DNA of 22,655 nt, from contig JAEZHQ010000247.1 of the NCBI GenBank assembly GCA_023416455.1, positions 1-22,655 of the forward strand. Reading direction: 5' to 3'. The notes beneath the pieces were generated by a model. That model did not search any database, was not told the origin of the DNA, and worked only from the letters and a program-made list of their open reading frames with translations. This document shows, one piece after another, positions 10,314 to 18,703 of this stretch (position 1 is its first letter; each line of letters begins with the position of its first letter). Source of the DNA: Pseudomonadota bacterium. Its GTDB lineage: Bacteria; Pseudomonadota; Alphaproteobacteria; Azospirillales; Azospirillaceae. Made by a program: the position numbers and the translations under genes.

Positions 10314-11201
10314 TCACGCCCCGCTCTGCGCCTTCGTGCTCATCATCACGCCAACCGTGATGATGGCCGCCCCGGCCCAGGTCAGCGCCCCGTACCGCTC
10401 GCCGAGGATCGACACGCCCAGGACGAGGCCGACCGCCGCACCGACATAGCCGATCTGGCTCAGGTACACCGGCCCGCCGACCGCCTGGAGCCGGAAGAAC
10501 AGCGCGAACATCGCCGAGCCCACGGCGACCTGCGCCAGCACCAGCAGCGGTGCGTCGGCGAGGCTCCCGACCGGCCCGCCGGACCCGGTCACGAGCATCC
10601 CGGCCAGCAGCATGGCGGCGGAGGCGAAGTGGCTGCCCACCGCCAGCTCGATCGGCCCGGCGTTCCGCGGCCAGTCCATGGTCCGGTAGATGTTGCCGGC
10701 CGCGAGGCAGAGGGGGATGAGCAGCCCGGCGGCCACCCAGAGCGGCTCGGCCGGCTGCCCCATCTCGCCGCGCGTCGTCGCCACCATCACCGCGCCGACG
10801 AAGCCGACGGCGATCCCGGCGATGCCCAGCGCGTTGGGCCGGCGCTGGCGGAACAGGATCGACAGCCCCAGCGTGACGACCGGCGACAGCGTGTACATGA
10901 CGCCGACGTAGCCGGCGCCGAGGTGCGGGACCGCGGAGAACATCAGCAGGTTCGGGATGGCGTAGGAGATCGCCGCGGTCACCGCGAAGTAGCGCAGCCG
11001 GTGCGGCGTGAGCCTCACCGCGCCCCGCCGCCCCAGCAGCACGCACAGCAGCACGGCCGCCGCCCCGAAGGAGACGACGAAGGCCCACAGCGGCGCGCTC
11101 ACCCCGCCATGCACCGCCATCTTGCCGAACAGCGGCGTCAGGCCGAGCAGCACGCCCGTGACGAGCAGAAGGCCGACGGCGGAATCCCAGAACCTGGTCA
11201 T
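10314..11201 (-). CDS. EamA/DMT-family transporter
   Basis: 295 aa starting at the ATG at 11201, with GCGGGAAG upstream; an in-frame extension to 11291 would run into the MarR gene and is rejected. The protein is almost wholly hydrophobic and consistent with ten membrane helices in two EamA repeats: FGKMAVHGG early in the first half, and LGERYGALTWAGAAIITVGV near the end, the typical close of the second repeat. Family members export small metabolites or drugs across the inner membrane; the substrate cannot be read from sequence. It is divergent from a MarR regulator with an 88-bp shared region carrying a strong palindrome, so the regulator very probably controls this exporter. Confidence 0.9.
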   Translation of the reverse strand: MTRFWDSAVGLLLVTGVLLGLTPLFGKMAVHGGVSAPLWAFVVSFGAAAVLLCVLLGRRGAVRLTPHRLRYFAVTAAISYAIPNLLMFSAVPHLGAGYVGVMYTLSPVVTLGLSILFRQRRPNALGIAGIAVGFVGAVMVATTRGEMGQPAEPLWVAAGLLIPLCLAAGNIYRTMDWPRNAGPIELAVGSHFASAAMLLAGMLVTGSGGPVGSLADAPLLVLAQVAVGSAMFALFFRLQAVGGPVYLSQIGYVGAAVGLVLGVSILGERYGALTWAGAAIITVGVMMSTKAQSGA

Positions 11202-11244
11202 GATGTGCTTCCCGCTTGGCAAGGACCGTGCGCGGCGGTAATGT

Positions 11245-11269
11245 TTGACATGAAGATTCTTCACGTCAA
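11245..11269. promoter_or_regulatory. Probable MarR operator overlapping divergent promoters
   Basis: TTGACATGAAGA, a central T and TCTTCACGTCAA form a 25-nt palindrome with one mismatched pair. TTGACA at its left edge is a perfect plus-strand -35 box, and TTGACG on the minus strand (11269-11264) followed 18 bp later by AACATT fits a promoter for the exporter. A second small palindrome, TCAAG-ACA-CTTGA (11266-11278), overlaps it. A bound dimer would block both genes. Confidence 0.65.
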
Positions 11270-11289
11270 GACACTTGATGATGGGCAGC

Positions 11290-11799
11290 ATGGACCGGGC
11301 GGCCAGGGCGCTTGAACAGTGGCGGCGGGAACGCCCGGATCTGGACGTCCGCCCGATGGCGGTGATCGGCCGGCTGAACGAGGCGGCGCAGCTGGTGTCG
11401 CGCGGCCGGCTCGCCCCGGTCTTCGCGCGCTTCGGCCTGCAACATGGGGAGTTCGACGTGCTGGCGACGTTGCGCCGCTCCGGCAGCCCCTACGCGCTGA
11501 CGCCGACGGCGCTCTACGAGGCGACCATGGTGTCGTCCGGGGCGATGACCAACCGCCTCGACCGGCTGGAGCGCGCCGGCCTGATCCGGCGGGAGCCGCA
11601 CCCCGGCGACCGGCGCGGAGTCATTGTGCGGTTGACCGACCAGGGCCGCGCTTTGATCGACGACGCGGTGACCGCCCATGTCGAGAATGAACACGCCATC
11701 CTGGCGGGCCTCACCGACGGGGAGCGGGAGGCGCTCGCCGCCCTCCTTGGGAAGCTGATCGCCGGCCTGGCGCCCCAGGACGGCGGGACCGGCGGCTGA
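11290..11799 (+). CDS. MarR-family transcriptional regulator
   Basis: 169 aa from the ATG at 11290; ATGs at 11278 and 11281 and a TTG at 11275 are possible but overlap the operator palindrome, and none has a strong ribosome site. The winged-helix domain is clear: recognition helix SSGAMTNRLDRLERAGLI (about 82-99) followed by the wing with DRRG (107-110) and VRLTDQGRALI. Flanking helices (about 22-50 and 130-162) would form the dimer interface and ligand pocket. MarR proteins are usually repressors released by small molecules. The divergent exporter gene and the 25-nt palindrome make local and autoregulatory control likely (inference). Confidence 0.92.
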   Translation: MDRAARALEQWRRERPDLDVRPMAVIGRLNEAAQLVSRGRLAPVFARFGLQHGEFDVLATLRRSGSPYALTPTALYEATMVSSGAMTNRLDRLERAGLIRREPHPGDRRGVIVRLTDQGRALIDDAVTAHVENEHAILAGLTDGEREALAALLGKLIAGLAPQDGGTGG

Positions 11800-11876
11800 C
11801 GGGCCTGCACGCCCTCCACGAAGCCCGTCCGGCCGTCGCCGCATCACCTGAACGGGGGAGCTATACCCTGCGGGGC

Positions 11877-12131
11877 ATGGATCACCCGCCGCCCTCCGGC
11901 GTTGCGGCCGGGACCCCGGGCGGATCGGGGCCGCTCCCGGCGCGCCGCCGGATGGGATGGATGAAGGCGGTCATGCGGCTGGCGAGCGTGGCATTGATGA
12001 TCCTGGCGCTGGCCCTGCTGGTGGCCGTCGTCGCCTATGACCCGACACCGGCCCGGGTGCTCGTGGCCGCGCTGTGCTGCACCGTGGCCGGCTTCTACCT
12101 CGGCCGCAACCGCGGCCCCGGCCGGCACTGA
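11877..12131 (+). CDS. Small two-helix membrane protein, unknown
   Basis: 84 aa from the ATG at 11877. Internal ATGs at 11952 and 11961 are alternatives that would remove a Pro/Gly-rich N-terminus; no start has a clear ribosome site. Two hydrophobic segments are visible: ASVALMILALALLVAVVAY and RVLVAALCCTVAGFYLG, followed by a basic end (RNRGPGRH). This looks like a small inner-membrane hairpin protein. I do not recognise a family. It is on the MarR strand but 77 bp downstream, and converges with another small membrane protein gene over 21 bp, where a hairpin (12118-12139) straddles its stop codon. Confidence 0.6.
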   Translation: MDHPPPSGVAAGTPGGSGPLPARRRMGWMKAVMRLASVALMILALALLVAVVAYDPTPARVLVAALCCTVAGFYLGRNRGPGRH

Positions 12132-12139
12132 ACGGCCGG
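12118..12139. terminator. Hairpin between convergent small genes
   Basis: CCGGCCG (12118-12124) and CGGCCGG (12133-12139) pair across an 8-nt loop containing the stop codon of the plus-strand gene. It could serve both convergent genes, but there is no T-run. Confidence 0.3.
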
Positions 12140-12152
12140 CGGGGCAGGGCGG

Positions 12153-12470
12153 TCATGCCGGCGGCGGTCCGCCGGCGAACCAGCGCATGGCGAGCGCCCG
12201 CAGCCGGCCGGTCTGTTGCCGCTGGCGGCGGGTCGACAGCCAGTATTCGGCCCAGACGAAGCCGACGACGGCCAGCCAGAAGGCGGCCAGGTAACGCCAG
12301 TCGGCCTGGGCCACCAGCAGGATGAGCAGGACCGCGGTGACCACCGCCACGATGGCCCAGCAGACGATGCGGGACCGGCGGAAGGCCGCCTCGTCGCTCC
12401 GCTCGAAATCCTCGGCCAGCGCCTGAATCTCCTGCCCGGCCTGCCGCCGGGCCTCGTTGACGGGGTCCAT
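12153..12470 (-). CDS. Small membrane protein with two helices, unknown
   Basis: 105 aa from the ATG at 12470, chosen because GGGAGG lies six bases upstream; an upstream ATG at 12500 has no ribosome site. An amphipathic N-terminal helix (EARRQAGQEIQALAEDFERS) is followed by membrane segments at about 33-53 (RIVCWAIVAVVTAVLLILLV) and 58-76 (YLAAFWLAVVGFVWAEYWL). A basic cytosolic tail, STRRQRQQTGRLRALAMR, follows. By charge, both ends should be cytosolic. No known family is recognised. It is divergent from the speD leader region. Confidence 0.8.
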   Translation of the reverse strand: MDPVNEARRQAGQEIQALAEDFERSDEAAFRRSRIVCWAIVAVVTAVLLILLVAQADWRYLAAFWLAVVGFVWAEYWLSTRRQRQQTGRLRALAMRWFAGGPPPA

Positions 12471-13080
12471 GGAGCCTCCCAATCCGCTTGCATCGGTCAT
12501 GACCGGAAGAACGTACGACGGACGCGCTCCGCCCGGCCACCCCGTCGCGGCTCCCCCTTGGCGCATCCATTCCGGTATCTGTATTTCCATAATGTTGATT
12601 ATGCCGCAATCCGCCTCCCCCGCGGTGGCGCATGGTTTGCACCGGAGGCTTGACTTCTGGCGCCCGGCCACTATTTCTATGGCGCCATGTCCTGTATCTC
12701 GCGTCATATACGCCTTATTGCTCGCGCGGGTTGCCTGAAAACGGGCAATTAACCTCGGGTGACGGCCTGTTGCTTGCTGACAAGTCCGCCCCGAAGTTGT
12801 AGGGCCTTTTTGACAAATCCATTGTGTGTTCCATGCCTTCACGAAGGCGACGCCCACAACATTTGTCCAATCGGCTGTTTCTCTTGCGAAAGGCGGTTCG
12901 GGCGGGCTCCGGCACGGGGTCCCGGCGGGGCCGCGTCACGCCGCGCGCCTCCACTGCGCGCGGACATGCATCCACTCACTGACGTTGGGGGGAACAGAGT
13001 TGGCGAGATCCACGGCTCTCATCCGGTCGGGAACGGACCTGGGATCGGACACAGACCTGGGAACGGATCCGGGAGCGAAC
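12471..13080. other. Upstream region of speD
   Basis: 610 bp without a supported gene if SpeD starts at 13081. About 12580-12860 is less GC-rich and promoter-like. It contains CATAAT-GTTG-ATTATG (12589-12604), a candidate promoter at 12650, a TTGACA at 12810-12815 lacking a good -10, and the tight inverted repeat GCCTTC-AC-GAAGGC (12835-12848). I cannot match it to a known SAM or polyamine riboswitch by eye. Confidence 0.5.
12650..12677 (+). promoter_or_regulatory. Candidate sigma70-type promoter for the speD-pha cluster
   Basis: TTGACT (12650-12655), 16 bp, then TATTTC (12672-12677) in a less GC-rich patch. It would give a leader of nearly 400 nt. The fit is only moderate. Confidence 0.3.
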
Positions 13081-13557
13081 ATGGGAAGGGCCTCCGCAGC
13101 GGCCCGGACGGGGCGTTCGCCGTCCTCCTGCCTCGCCGTCGCGGCGACGCCTTGGACGGCCACCGGGGACGAGGACGAGCGCAAGGACCATTTCCTGACC
13201 CGTGACGGCAAGGCCTTCGCCGGAACGCACCTGATCGTCGACCTGTGGGGCGCCAGCCGCCTGGACGATCTGGACCACGTGCGCCGGACGCTGATCGAGG
13301 CGGTGCGGGTGGCCGGGGCGACGCTTCTGCACATCCACCTTCACCACTTCACGCCGAACGGCGGCATCTCGGGCGTTGCGGTGTTGGCGGAATCGCACAT
13401 TTCCATCCACAGCTGGCCGGAGCGCGGCTATGCTGCGCTCGACGTCTTCATGTGCGGCGACGCCCAGCCCATGAAGGCGATCCCGGTGCTGGAACGCGCC
13501 TTCACCCCAACCTCCATCAAATGCGACGAACTTCTGCGGGGCGAAACGGCGGAATGA
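13081..13557 (+). CDS. speD: S-adenosylmethionine decarboxylase proenzyme
   Basis: 158 aa from the ATG at 13081 (GGGAG five bases upstream). A TTG at 13000 behind GGGGGGA is a real alternative, adding 27 residues. Decarboxylates SAM to provide the aminopropyl donor for spermidine. The proenzyme self-cleaves at E104-S105 in LAESHISIHSWPE, turning the serine into the pyruvoyl cofactor; FAGTHLIVDLWGAS (46-59), LHIHLHHF (83-90) and FMCGD around C125 are the other family blocks. The first 45 residues are a variable extension with DEDERKDHFLTRDGK. Its TGA overlaps the speE ATG by four bases, so the two are translationally coupled and form the last two steps of spermidine synthesis. Confidence 0.93.
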   Translation: MGRASAAARTGRSPSSCLAVAATPWTATGDEDERKDHFLTRDGKAFAGTHLIVDLWGASRLDDLDHVRRTLIEAVRVAGATLLHIHLHHFTPNGGISGVAVLAESHISIHSWPERGYAALDVFMCGDAQPMKAIPVLERAFTPTSIKCDELLRGETAE

Positions 13558-14450
13558 GCGACTGGTACACGGAGACGCTCCACGCGGACATCGCCCAGCG
13601 CCTGCGCATGGGCCGCGTCCTGCTGCGCGAGCGGAGCGGGCTCCAGGAGTTGGTGATCTTCGAGAACCCGCTCCTCGGCCGGGTCATGGCGCTGGACGGC
13701 GTCATCCAGACGACCGAGGGCGACGAGTTCATCTACCATGAGATGCTCACCCATGTGCCGATCCTGGCGCACGGGCGGGTGCGGCGCGTGCTCATCATCG
13801 GCGGCGGCGACGGCGGCATGCTGCGCCGCGCGCTGGAGCACCGGGGCGTGGAGCGGGTCACCATGGTGGAGATCGACCGCGCGGTGGTGGACTGGTCGAT
13901 CCGCCACCTGCCGTCGATCAGCGCCGGCGCCTTCGCGGATCCGCGGGCCGCGCTGGTGATCGCCGACGGCTGCCGCTTCGTGCGGGAGACAGACGAGCGT
14001 TTCGACGTCATCATCGTCGATTCCACGGACCCCCAGGGGCCGGGCGCGGTCCTGTTCACCGAGGACTTCTACCGCGACTGCAAGGCCCGGCTGACGCCCG
14101 GCGGCGTCCTGTGCACCCAGAACGGCGTCCCCTTCCTCCAGCCGCAGGAGTTGCGCGACAGCCACGCCCGGCTGGGCCGGCTGTTTTCCGATGCCTCCTT
14201 CTTCGTGGCGCCGGTGCCCAGCTACTATGGCGGCTTCATGGCCTTCGGCTGGGCGACCGACGATCCGGACCTGCGGCGGCAGACCGCCGAACCGATCCGG
14301 GCGCGCTTCGCCCGGGCGGGGCTGGCGACGCGCTACTACACCCCGGAGATTCACGTCGCCAGCTTCGCGTTGCCCGCCTACATGCTGGATATCCTTGGAA
14401 GCGGCCGGCCCGACGCGACCCGAACCGACGCAACACCAGAGGAGAGCTGA
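13554..14450 (+). CDS. speE: Spermidine synthase (putrescine aminopropyltransferase)
   Basis: 298 aa. Transfers the aminopropyl group of decarboxylated SAM to putrescine. Visible family signatures: the N-terminal beta domain with RSGLQELVIFENPLLGRVMA region (about 27-46), GDEFIYHEMLTHVP (56-69), the nucleotide-binding loop GGGDGG (83-88), MVEID (104-108), catalytic VDSTDP with D156 (155-160), and YYTPEIHVASFALP near the end. The length is normal for the family. The ATG overlaps the speD stop (ATGA). The Usp gene begins five bases after its stop, so it lies inside one transcription unit. An agmatine-type or other amine acceptor cannot be excluded from sequence alone. Confidence 0.95.
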   Translation: MSDWYTETLHADIAQRLRMGRVLLRERSGLQELVIFENPLLGRVMALDGVIQTTEGDEFIYHEMLTHVPILAHGRVRRVLIIGGGDGGMLRRALEHRGVERVTMVEIDRAVVDWSIRHLPSISAGAFADPRAALVIADGCRFVRETDERFDVIIVDSTDPQGPGAVLFTEDFYRDCKARLTPGGVLCTQNGVPFLQPQELRDSHARLGRLFSDASFFVAPVPSYYGGFMAFGWATDDPDLRRQTAEPIRARFARAGLATRYYTPEIHVASFALPAYMLDILGSGRPDATRTDATPEES

Positions 14451-14455
14451 CCCGC

Positions 14456-15364
14456 ATGGACGCCGCGACGAATGGACCGCCGGACCGGATTCTCCTGGCG
14501 ACGGACCTCAGCCCCCGCTGCGACCGCGCCCTCGACCGCGCCGCCGAACTCGCCGCCGGGTGGGGGGCGGCGCTGGTCGTTCTGCATGTCCTGGCGGACA
14601 ACGCGCGCGACGTCTCGGATCCGGCCGCCCCGCTGCCCTCCTGGCGGCGCCCGCCCGATGCCCAGGCGCTCGCCCGCAAGCGCCTGCTCGCCGACCTCGC
14701 CGACCTCGGCCCCGTCGGGGAGACGGCGACGGTTCTGGTCGCGGAGGGCGACCCGGCCGAGGCGATCCCGCGCGCCGCCGACGCCGAGGGTTGCGGCCTG
14801 ATCGTCATCGGCACCGGCAGCGACGGCCTGCTCGGGCGGCTCACGCTGGGACGGACGGTCGACCGCCTGCTCCGCCGGTCCCGGCAGCCCCTGCTGGTCG
14901 TGAAGGGCCGGCCGCGCGGGCCCTACCGCCGCATCGTCGTCGCCACCGACCTTTCCGAATCCTCCCGCCGCGCGCTGGAAACCGCGGCGGCCTTCTTTCC
15001 CGACCGGGCGCCGGCGGTCTTCCACGCCTTCGACGCTCCGGTTGCCGGGCTGCTGTCCGATCCGGCCGCCTACCGGCGGGAGCACCGGGTGCTGGTCACG
15101 CAGGACTGCGAGGCGTTTCTCGACCGGGCGGGCTGGCCGGCGGCCGGCGGGCAGCCGCCGGATCTCCTGGTCGAGGAGGGTGCGCCCGCCGCCCTGCTGC
15201 GCGACTACGCGAGCGAGACCGGCGTCGATCTGGTGGTGCTCGGCACCCACGGGCGCAGCGCCGTGTTCGAGCTGGTCCTCGGCAGCGTCGCCAAGGAGAT
15301 CATGGAGGAGGTTCCGTGCGATGCCCTGGTGATCCGGGAGCCACGGGCGGCGGTCGAGGCGTGA
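14456..15364 (+). CDS. Tandem-domain universal stress protein
   Basis: 302 aa with two UspA domains, about 11-152 and 158-298. Each starts with the typical strand (RILLATDLSP; RRIVVATDLSES) and ends with an ATP-binding-type glycine motif: GTGSDGLLGRLTLGRT (from about 119) and GTHGRSAVFELVLGSVA (from about 263). Cytosolic, no added domain. Such proteins bind nucleotides or ion-transport partners and aid survival under stress; the precise role is unknown. It starts five bases after speE with GGAGAG upstream and is followed 67 bp later by the antiporter operon, so it physically joins polyamine synthesis to cation/proton exchange. Confidence 0.92.
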   Translation: MDAATNGPPDRILLATDLSPRCDRALDRAAELAAGWGAALVVLHVLADNARDVSDPAAPLPSWRRPPDAQALARKRLLADLADLGPVGETATVLVAEGDPAEAIPRAADAEGCGLIVIGTGSDGLLGRLTLGRTVDRLLRRSRQPLLVVKGRPRGPYRRIVVATDLSESSRRALETAAAFFPDRAPAVFHAFDAPVAGLLSDPAAYRREHRVLVTQDCEAFLDRAGWPAAGGQPPDLLVEEGAPAALLRDYASETGVDLVVLGTHGRSAVFELVLGSVAKEIMEEVPCDALVIREPRAAVEA

Positions 15365-15431
15365 ACTGCGCAGGGCCCCTTCCGCGTAGTGACTGTCGGA
15401 CCCGTGAAAAACCAACGAGGATTGACCGGCG

Positions 15432-18359
15432 ATGCCCCACGCCGCCGCCCTGATCGCCGTGCTCGCCCTGCCCTTCCTGGGCAGCATCGTCGCCGGGCTG
15501 CTTCCCACCAACGCCCGGAACGCCGAGGCGTGGCTGGCCGGTGCCATCGCGCTGACCGGCCTCGGCCTCCTCGTCATGCTCTTTCCGGATCTGTCGGCGA
15601 ACGGGACGATCCGCTATGAGACGGCGTGGCTGCCCCAGCTCGACCTCAACTTCACGTTGAGGGTGGACGGCTTCGCCTGGGCCTTCGCCGCGCTGGTCAA
15701 CGGGATCGGCTTCCTGGTGGTGCTCTACGCCCGCTACTACCTGTCGCCCTCCGATCCGGTGCCGCGCTTTTTCGCCTTCCTGCTGGCCTTCATGGGGGCG
15801 ATGCTCGGCATCCTGCTGGCCGGCAACCTGATCCAGCTGGTGTTCTTCTGGGAGCTGACCAGCCTCTTCTCCTTCCTCCTGATCGGCTACTGGCACCACA
15901 ACCCCGACGCCCGCGAAGGCGCCCGCATGGCGCTGACCATCACCACCACGGGCGGCCTGTGCCTGTTCGCGGGGGTGCTTCTGCTCGGCCACATCGCCGG
16001 CGGCTACGACCTCGACACCGTCCTGGCCGCCGGCGACCGCATCCGCGCGCACGACCTCTACCTGCCGACGCTGATCCTCGTCCTGCTCGGCGCCTTCACC
16101 AAGAGCGCCCAGTTCCCGTTCCATTTCTGGCTGCCGCAGGCGATGGCGGCGCCGACCCCGGTGTCGGCCTACCTGCATTCGGCCACCATGGTGAAGGCCG
16201 GGGTGTTCCTGCTGGTCCGCCTGTGGCCGGCCCTGGGAAGCACCGAAGCCTGGCTCTGGATTGTGGGCACGGTCGGCCTCGCCACCTTCATCCTGGGCGC
16301 CTGGCTCGCGGTGTTCCAGCAGGACCTCAAGGGCCTCCTGGCCTATTCGACGATCAGCCATCTCGGGCTGATCACCCTGCTCATCGGGCTCGACCGGCCG
16401 CTGGCGCTGGTCGCCGGCATCTTCCACATGCTGAACCACGCCACTTTCAAGGCGTCGCTCTTCATGGCTGTGGGGATCATCGACCATGAGAGCGGGACGC
16501 GCGACATCCGGCGCCTGAACGGCTTAAGGCGCTTCATGCCGATGACCACCACGCTCGCCATCGTCGCCGCCGCGGCAATGGCCGGCGTCCCCCTGCTCAA
16601 CGGCTTCCTGTCCAAGGAGATGTTCTTCGCCGAGACCATCGAGACGCACGACGGCTCGTTCCTCGACGACGCCCTGCCCTACATCGTGACGCTGGCCAGC
16701 ATGCTCACCGTCGCCTATTCGCTGCGCTTCATCCGGGACGTCTTCTTCGGGCGGCCGCCGACGGATCTGCCGCGCACCCCGCACGAGCCGCCGCGCTGGA
16801 TGCGCTTTCCGGTCGAGCTGCTCGTGTTCGCCTGCCTCGTCGTCGGCATCGTTCCGGCGGCCACCATCGGCCCCTTCCTGGACCTGGCGGTTCGCTCCGT
16901 GCTCGGCCCGTCCACGCCGGCCTACAGCCTGGCGGTGTGGCACGGCTTCACCCTGCCGCTCCTGATGAGCGTGGTGGCGCTGGTCGGCGGCGTGCTGTTC
17001 TACCGGCTGCTGCGCAAGCGCCTGCGCAGCGCGGAGGACGGCGCCCCCCTGCTGCGCCACCTGAACAGCCGGCGCATCTTCGAGTCCGTCATGGTCACCC
17101 TGTCGTGGCGCTGGGGGCGGTCGCTGGAACGCCTTCTGGGCACCCGCCGCCTCCAGCCGCAGCTTCTGGCGCTGGTCTGCGTCGCGCTTGCCGCCGCCGC
17201 CTGGGCCGCCCACCGGAACGGCCTGGTGGTGGCGCCGGTCTCCCTGGCCGGCATCGACCCGGCCTTCGCGCTGCTCTGGGCGGTCGGCGTCGCCTGCGCC
17301 GTCGGCGGTGCCGCGCTCGCCAAGTTCCACCGGCTGGCGGCCCTGATCCTGATCGGCGGCGCCGGGCTCGCCACCTGCGTCACCTTCGTCTGGCTCTCGG
17401 CGCCCGACCTCGCCCTGACCCAGCTCGCCGTCGAGATCGTGACCACGGTCCTCCTCCTGCTGGGCCTGCGCTGGCTGCCGAAACGGCTGGAGGCGGTGGG
17501 ACCCGACGCGCAGGGAAGCGGCGCGGCGCGGGCGCGGCGGCTTCGCGACCTCGTCGTCGCGCTGGCCGCCGGCGCCGGCCTCGCGACCCTCGCCTACGCG
17601 GTCATGACGCGGCCGGCGCCCGACAGCATCGCCCGCTTCTTCCTGGAGCGGGCCTACACGGAGGGCGGCGGAACCAACGTGGTCAACGTCATCCTGGTGG
17701 ATTTCCGCGGCTTCGACACGCTGGGCGAGATCACCGTCCTCGGCGTCGTCGCGCTGACCGTCTTCGCCCTGCTGCGCCGCTTCCGCCCGGCCTCCGACAG
17801 CGTCGGGGTCCCCGAGCAGCAGCGCCTCCAGAACGCCCATGACGAGGCCCATCCGCAGCGCCAGGCCGGGGAGACGGCCGCCGACACGCTCGCCGTCGCG
17901 CGCGTCATCATCCCGCTGCTGTTCCCCTTCATCGGCCTCACCGCGGTGTTCCTGCTCCTGCGCGGGCACGACCTTCCCGGCGGCGGCTTCGTCGCCGGGG
18001 TCACCATGGCGGGCGCCCTCATCCTCCAGTACATGGCCGGCGGCATCCGCTGGACCGAGGTGCGGCTGGCCGTCCATCCCACCCGCTGGATCGCCACCGG
18101 CCTGCTGCTGGCGGCGGCGGCGGGGACCGGCTCCTGGCTGTTCGCCCACCCCTTCCTGACCTCCCACTTCTCCTACGCCGAGCTGCCGGTTCTCGGGAAG
18201 CTGCCGTTGGCCAGCGCGCTCATCTTCGATCTCGGCGTGTTCGTGCTGGTCGTCGGCGCCACGGCACTGACGCTGATCGCCCTCGCCCACCAGTCGATCC
18301 GCGCCCACCGCGTCCTGGACCACAGCCGCCACGCCCCGGCCAAGACGGAGGAGCCGTGA
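15432..18359 (+). CDS. phaAB: Na+(K+)/H+ antiporter, fused A+B subunit
   Basis: 975 aa. Largest subunit of the multisubunit Mrp/Pha antiporter in the inner membrane, which exports Na+ or K+ in exchange for protons and is related to complex I NuoL. The first ~500 residues form the proton-channel domain, with E141 in FFWELTS, K224 in FTKSAQFPFHFWLP and K255 in ATMVKAG. A middle MbhD-like section holds LSAPDLALTQLAVEIVTTVL. The last ~155 residues are MrpB-like (ARVIIPLLFPFIGL, then GHDLPGGGFVAG). Fusion of A and B is typical of group 2 Pha systems in rhizobia and relatives. The stop overlaps the phaC start in TGATG. Confidence 0.95.
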   Translation: MPHAAALIAVLALPFLGSIVAGLLPTNARNAEAWLAGAIALTGLGLLVMLFPDLSANGTIRYETAWLPQLDLNFTLRVDGFAWAFAALVNGIGFLVVLYARYYLSPSDPVPRFFAFLLAFMGAMLGILLAGNLIQLVFFWELTSLFSFLLIGYWHHNPDAREGARMALTITTTGGLCLFAGVLLLGHIAGGYDLDTVLAAGDRIRAHDLYLPTLILVLLGAFTKSAQFPFHFWLPQAMAAPTPVSAYLHSATMVKAGVFLLVRLWPALGSTEAWLWIVGTVGLATFILGAWLAVFQQDLKGLLAYSTISHLGLITLLIGLDRPLALVAGIFHMLNHATFKASLFMAVGIIDHESGTRDIRRLNGLRRFMPMTTTLAIVAAAAMAGVPLLNGFLSKEMFFAETIETHDGSFLDDALPYIVTLASMLTVAYSLRFIRDVFFGRPPTDLPRTPHEPPRWMRFPVELLVFACLVVGIVPAATIGPFLDLAVRSVLGPSTPAYSLAVWHGFTLPLLMSVVALVGGVLFYRLLRKRLRSAEDGAPLLRHLNSRRIFESVMVTLSWRWGRSLERLLGTRRLQPQLLALVCVALAAAAWAAHRNGLVVAPVSLAGIDPAFALLWAVGVACAVGGAALAKFHRLAALILIGGAGLATCVTFVWLSAPDLALTQLAVEIVTTVLLLLGLRWLPKRLEAVGPDAQGSGAARARRLRDLVVALAAGAGLATLAYAVMTRPAPDSIARFFLERAYTEGGGTNVVNVILVDFRGFDTLGEITVLGVVALTVFALLRRFRPASDSVGVPEQQRLQNAHDEAHPQRQAGETAADTLAVARVIIPLLFPFIGLTAVFLLLRGHDLPGGGFVAGVTMAGALILQYMAGGIRWTEVRLAVHPTRWIATGLLLAAAAGTGSWLFAHPFLTSHFSYAELPVLGKLPLASALIFDLGVFVLVVGATALTLIALAHQSIRAHRVLDHSRHAPAKTEEP

Positions 18360-18703
18360 TGGAGCTGGTCCTTTCCCTCGCCATCGGAGCGCTGGCCGGA
18401 TCCGGCGTCTGGCTGCTGCTGCGCCCGCGCACCTTCCAGGTGATCATCGGCCTGGCGCTGCTGTCCTACGCGGTCAATCTCTTCATCTTCTCCATGGGAC
18501 GCCTGCACGTCGGCGTGCCGCCCCTGCTCGGGCCGGGGGGGACCGGCGACCCGGCGGGGATGGCCGATCCCCTGCCCCAGGCGCTCGTCCTCACCGCCAT
18601 CGTCATCAGCTTCGCCACCACCGCCCTGTTCCTCGTCGTGCTGCTGGCCGCGCGCGGGCTGACCAGGACCGACCACGTCGACGGCATGGAGCGGGAACCG
18701 TGA
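18359..18703 (+). CDS. phaC: Na+(K+)/H+ antiporter subunit C
   Basis: 114 aa with three membrane helices, homologous to NuoK/MnhC. The ATG at 18359 has GGAGG five bases upstream; a GTG at 18356 would add one residue. Family signatures: GLALLSYAVNLFIFSMG in helix 2 and DPLPQALVLTAIVISFA in helix 3. The Gly-rich loop between them (about 53-66, GPGGTGDP) is normal for the subunit. It forms part of the channel module with A and D. Its TGA overlaps the phaD GTG start by four bases, indicating coupled translation. Confidence 0.93.
   Translation: MELVLSLAIGALAGSGVWLLLRPRTFQVIIGLALLSYAVNLFIFSMGRLHVGVPPLLGPGGTGDPAGMADPLPQALVLTAIVISFATTALFLVVLLAARGLTRTDHVDGMEREP

Noticed and set aside
12471..12857. 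N-terminal extension of the small minus-strand membrane protein to 12857
   Set aside because: The added region is the AT-richer speD promoter DNA and has poor codon composition; ATG at 12470 has a GGGAGG site.
12471..13080. A SAM or polyamine riboswitch upstream of speD
   Set aside because: Considered because of context, but I could not match conserved cores of known classes by eye. A covariance-model search of 12600-13080 would decide.
13738..14450. Additional frames overlapping speE on both strands
   Set aside because: speE has all family motifs in one frame; other frames are composition artefacts.
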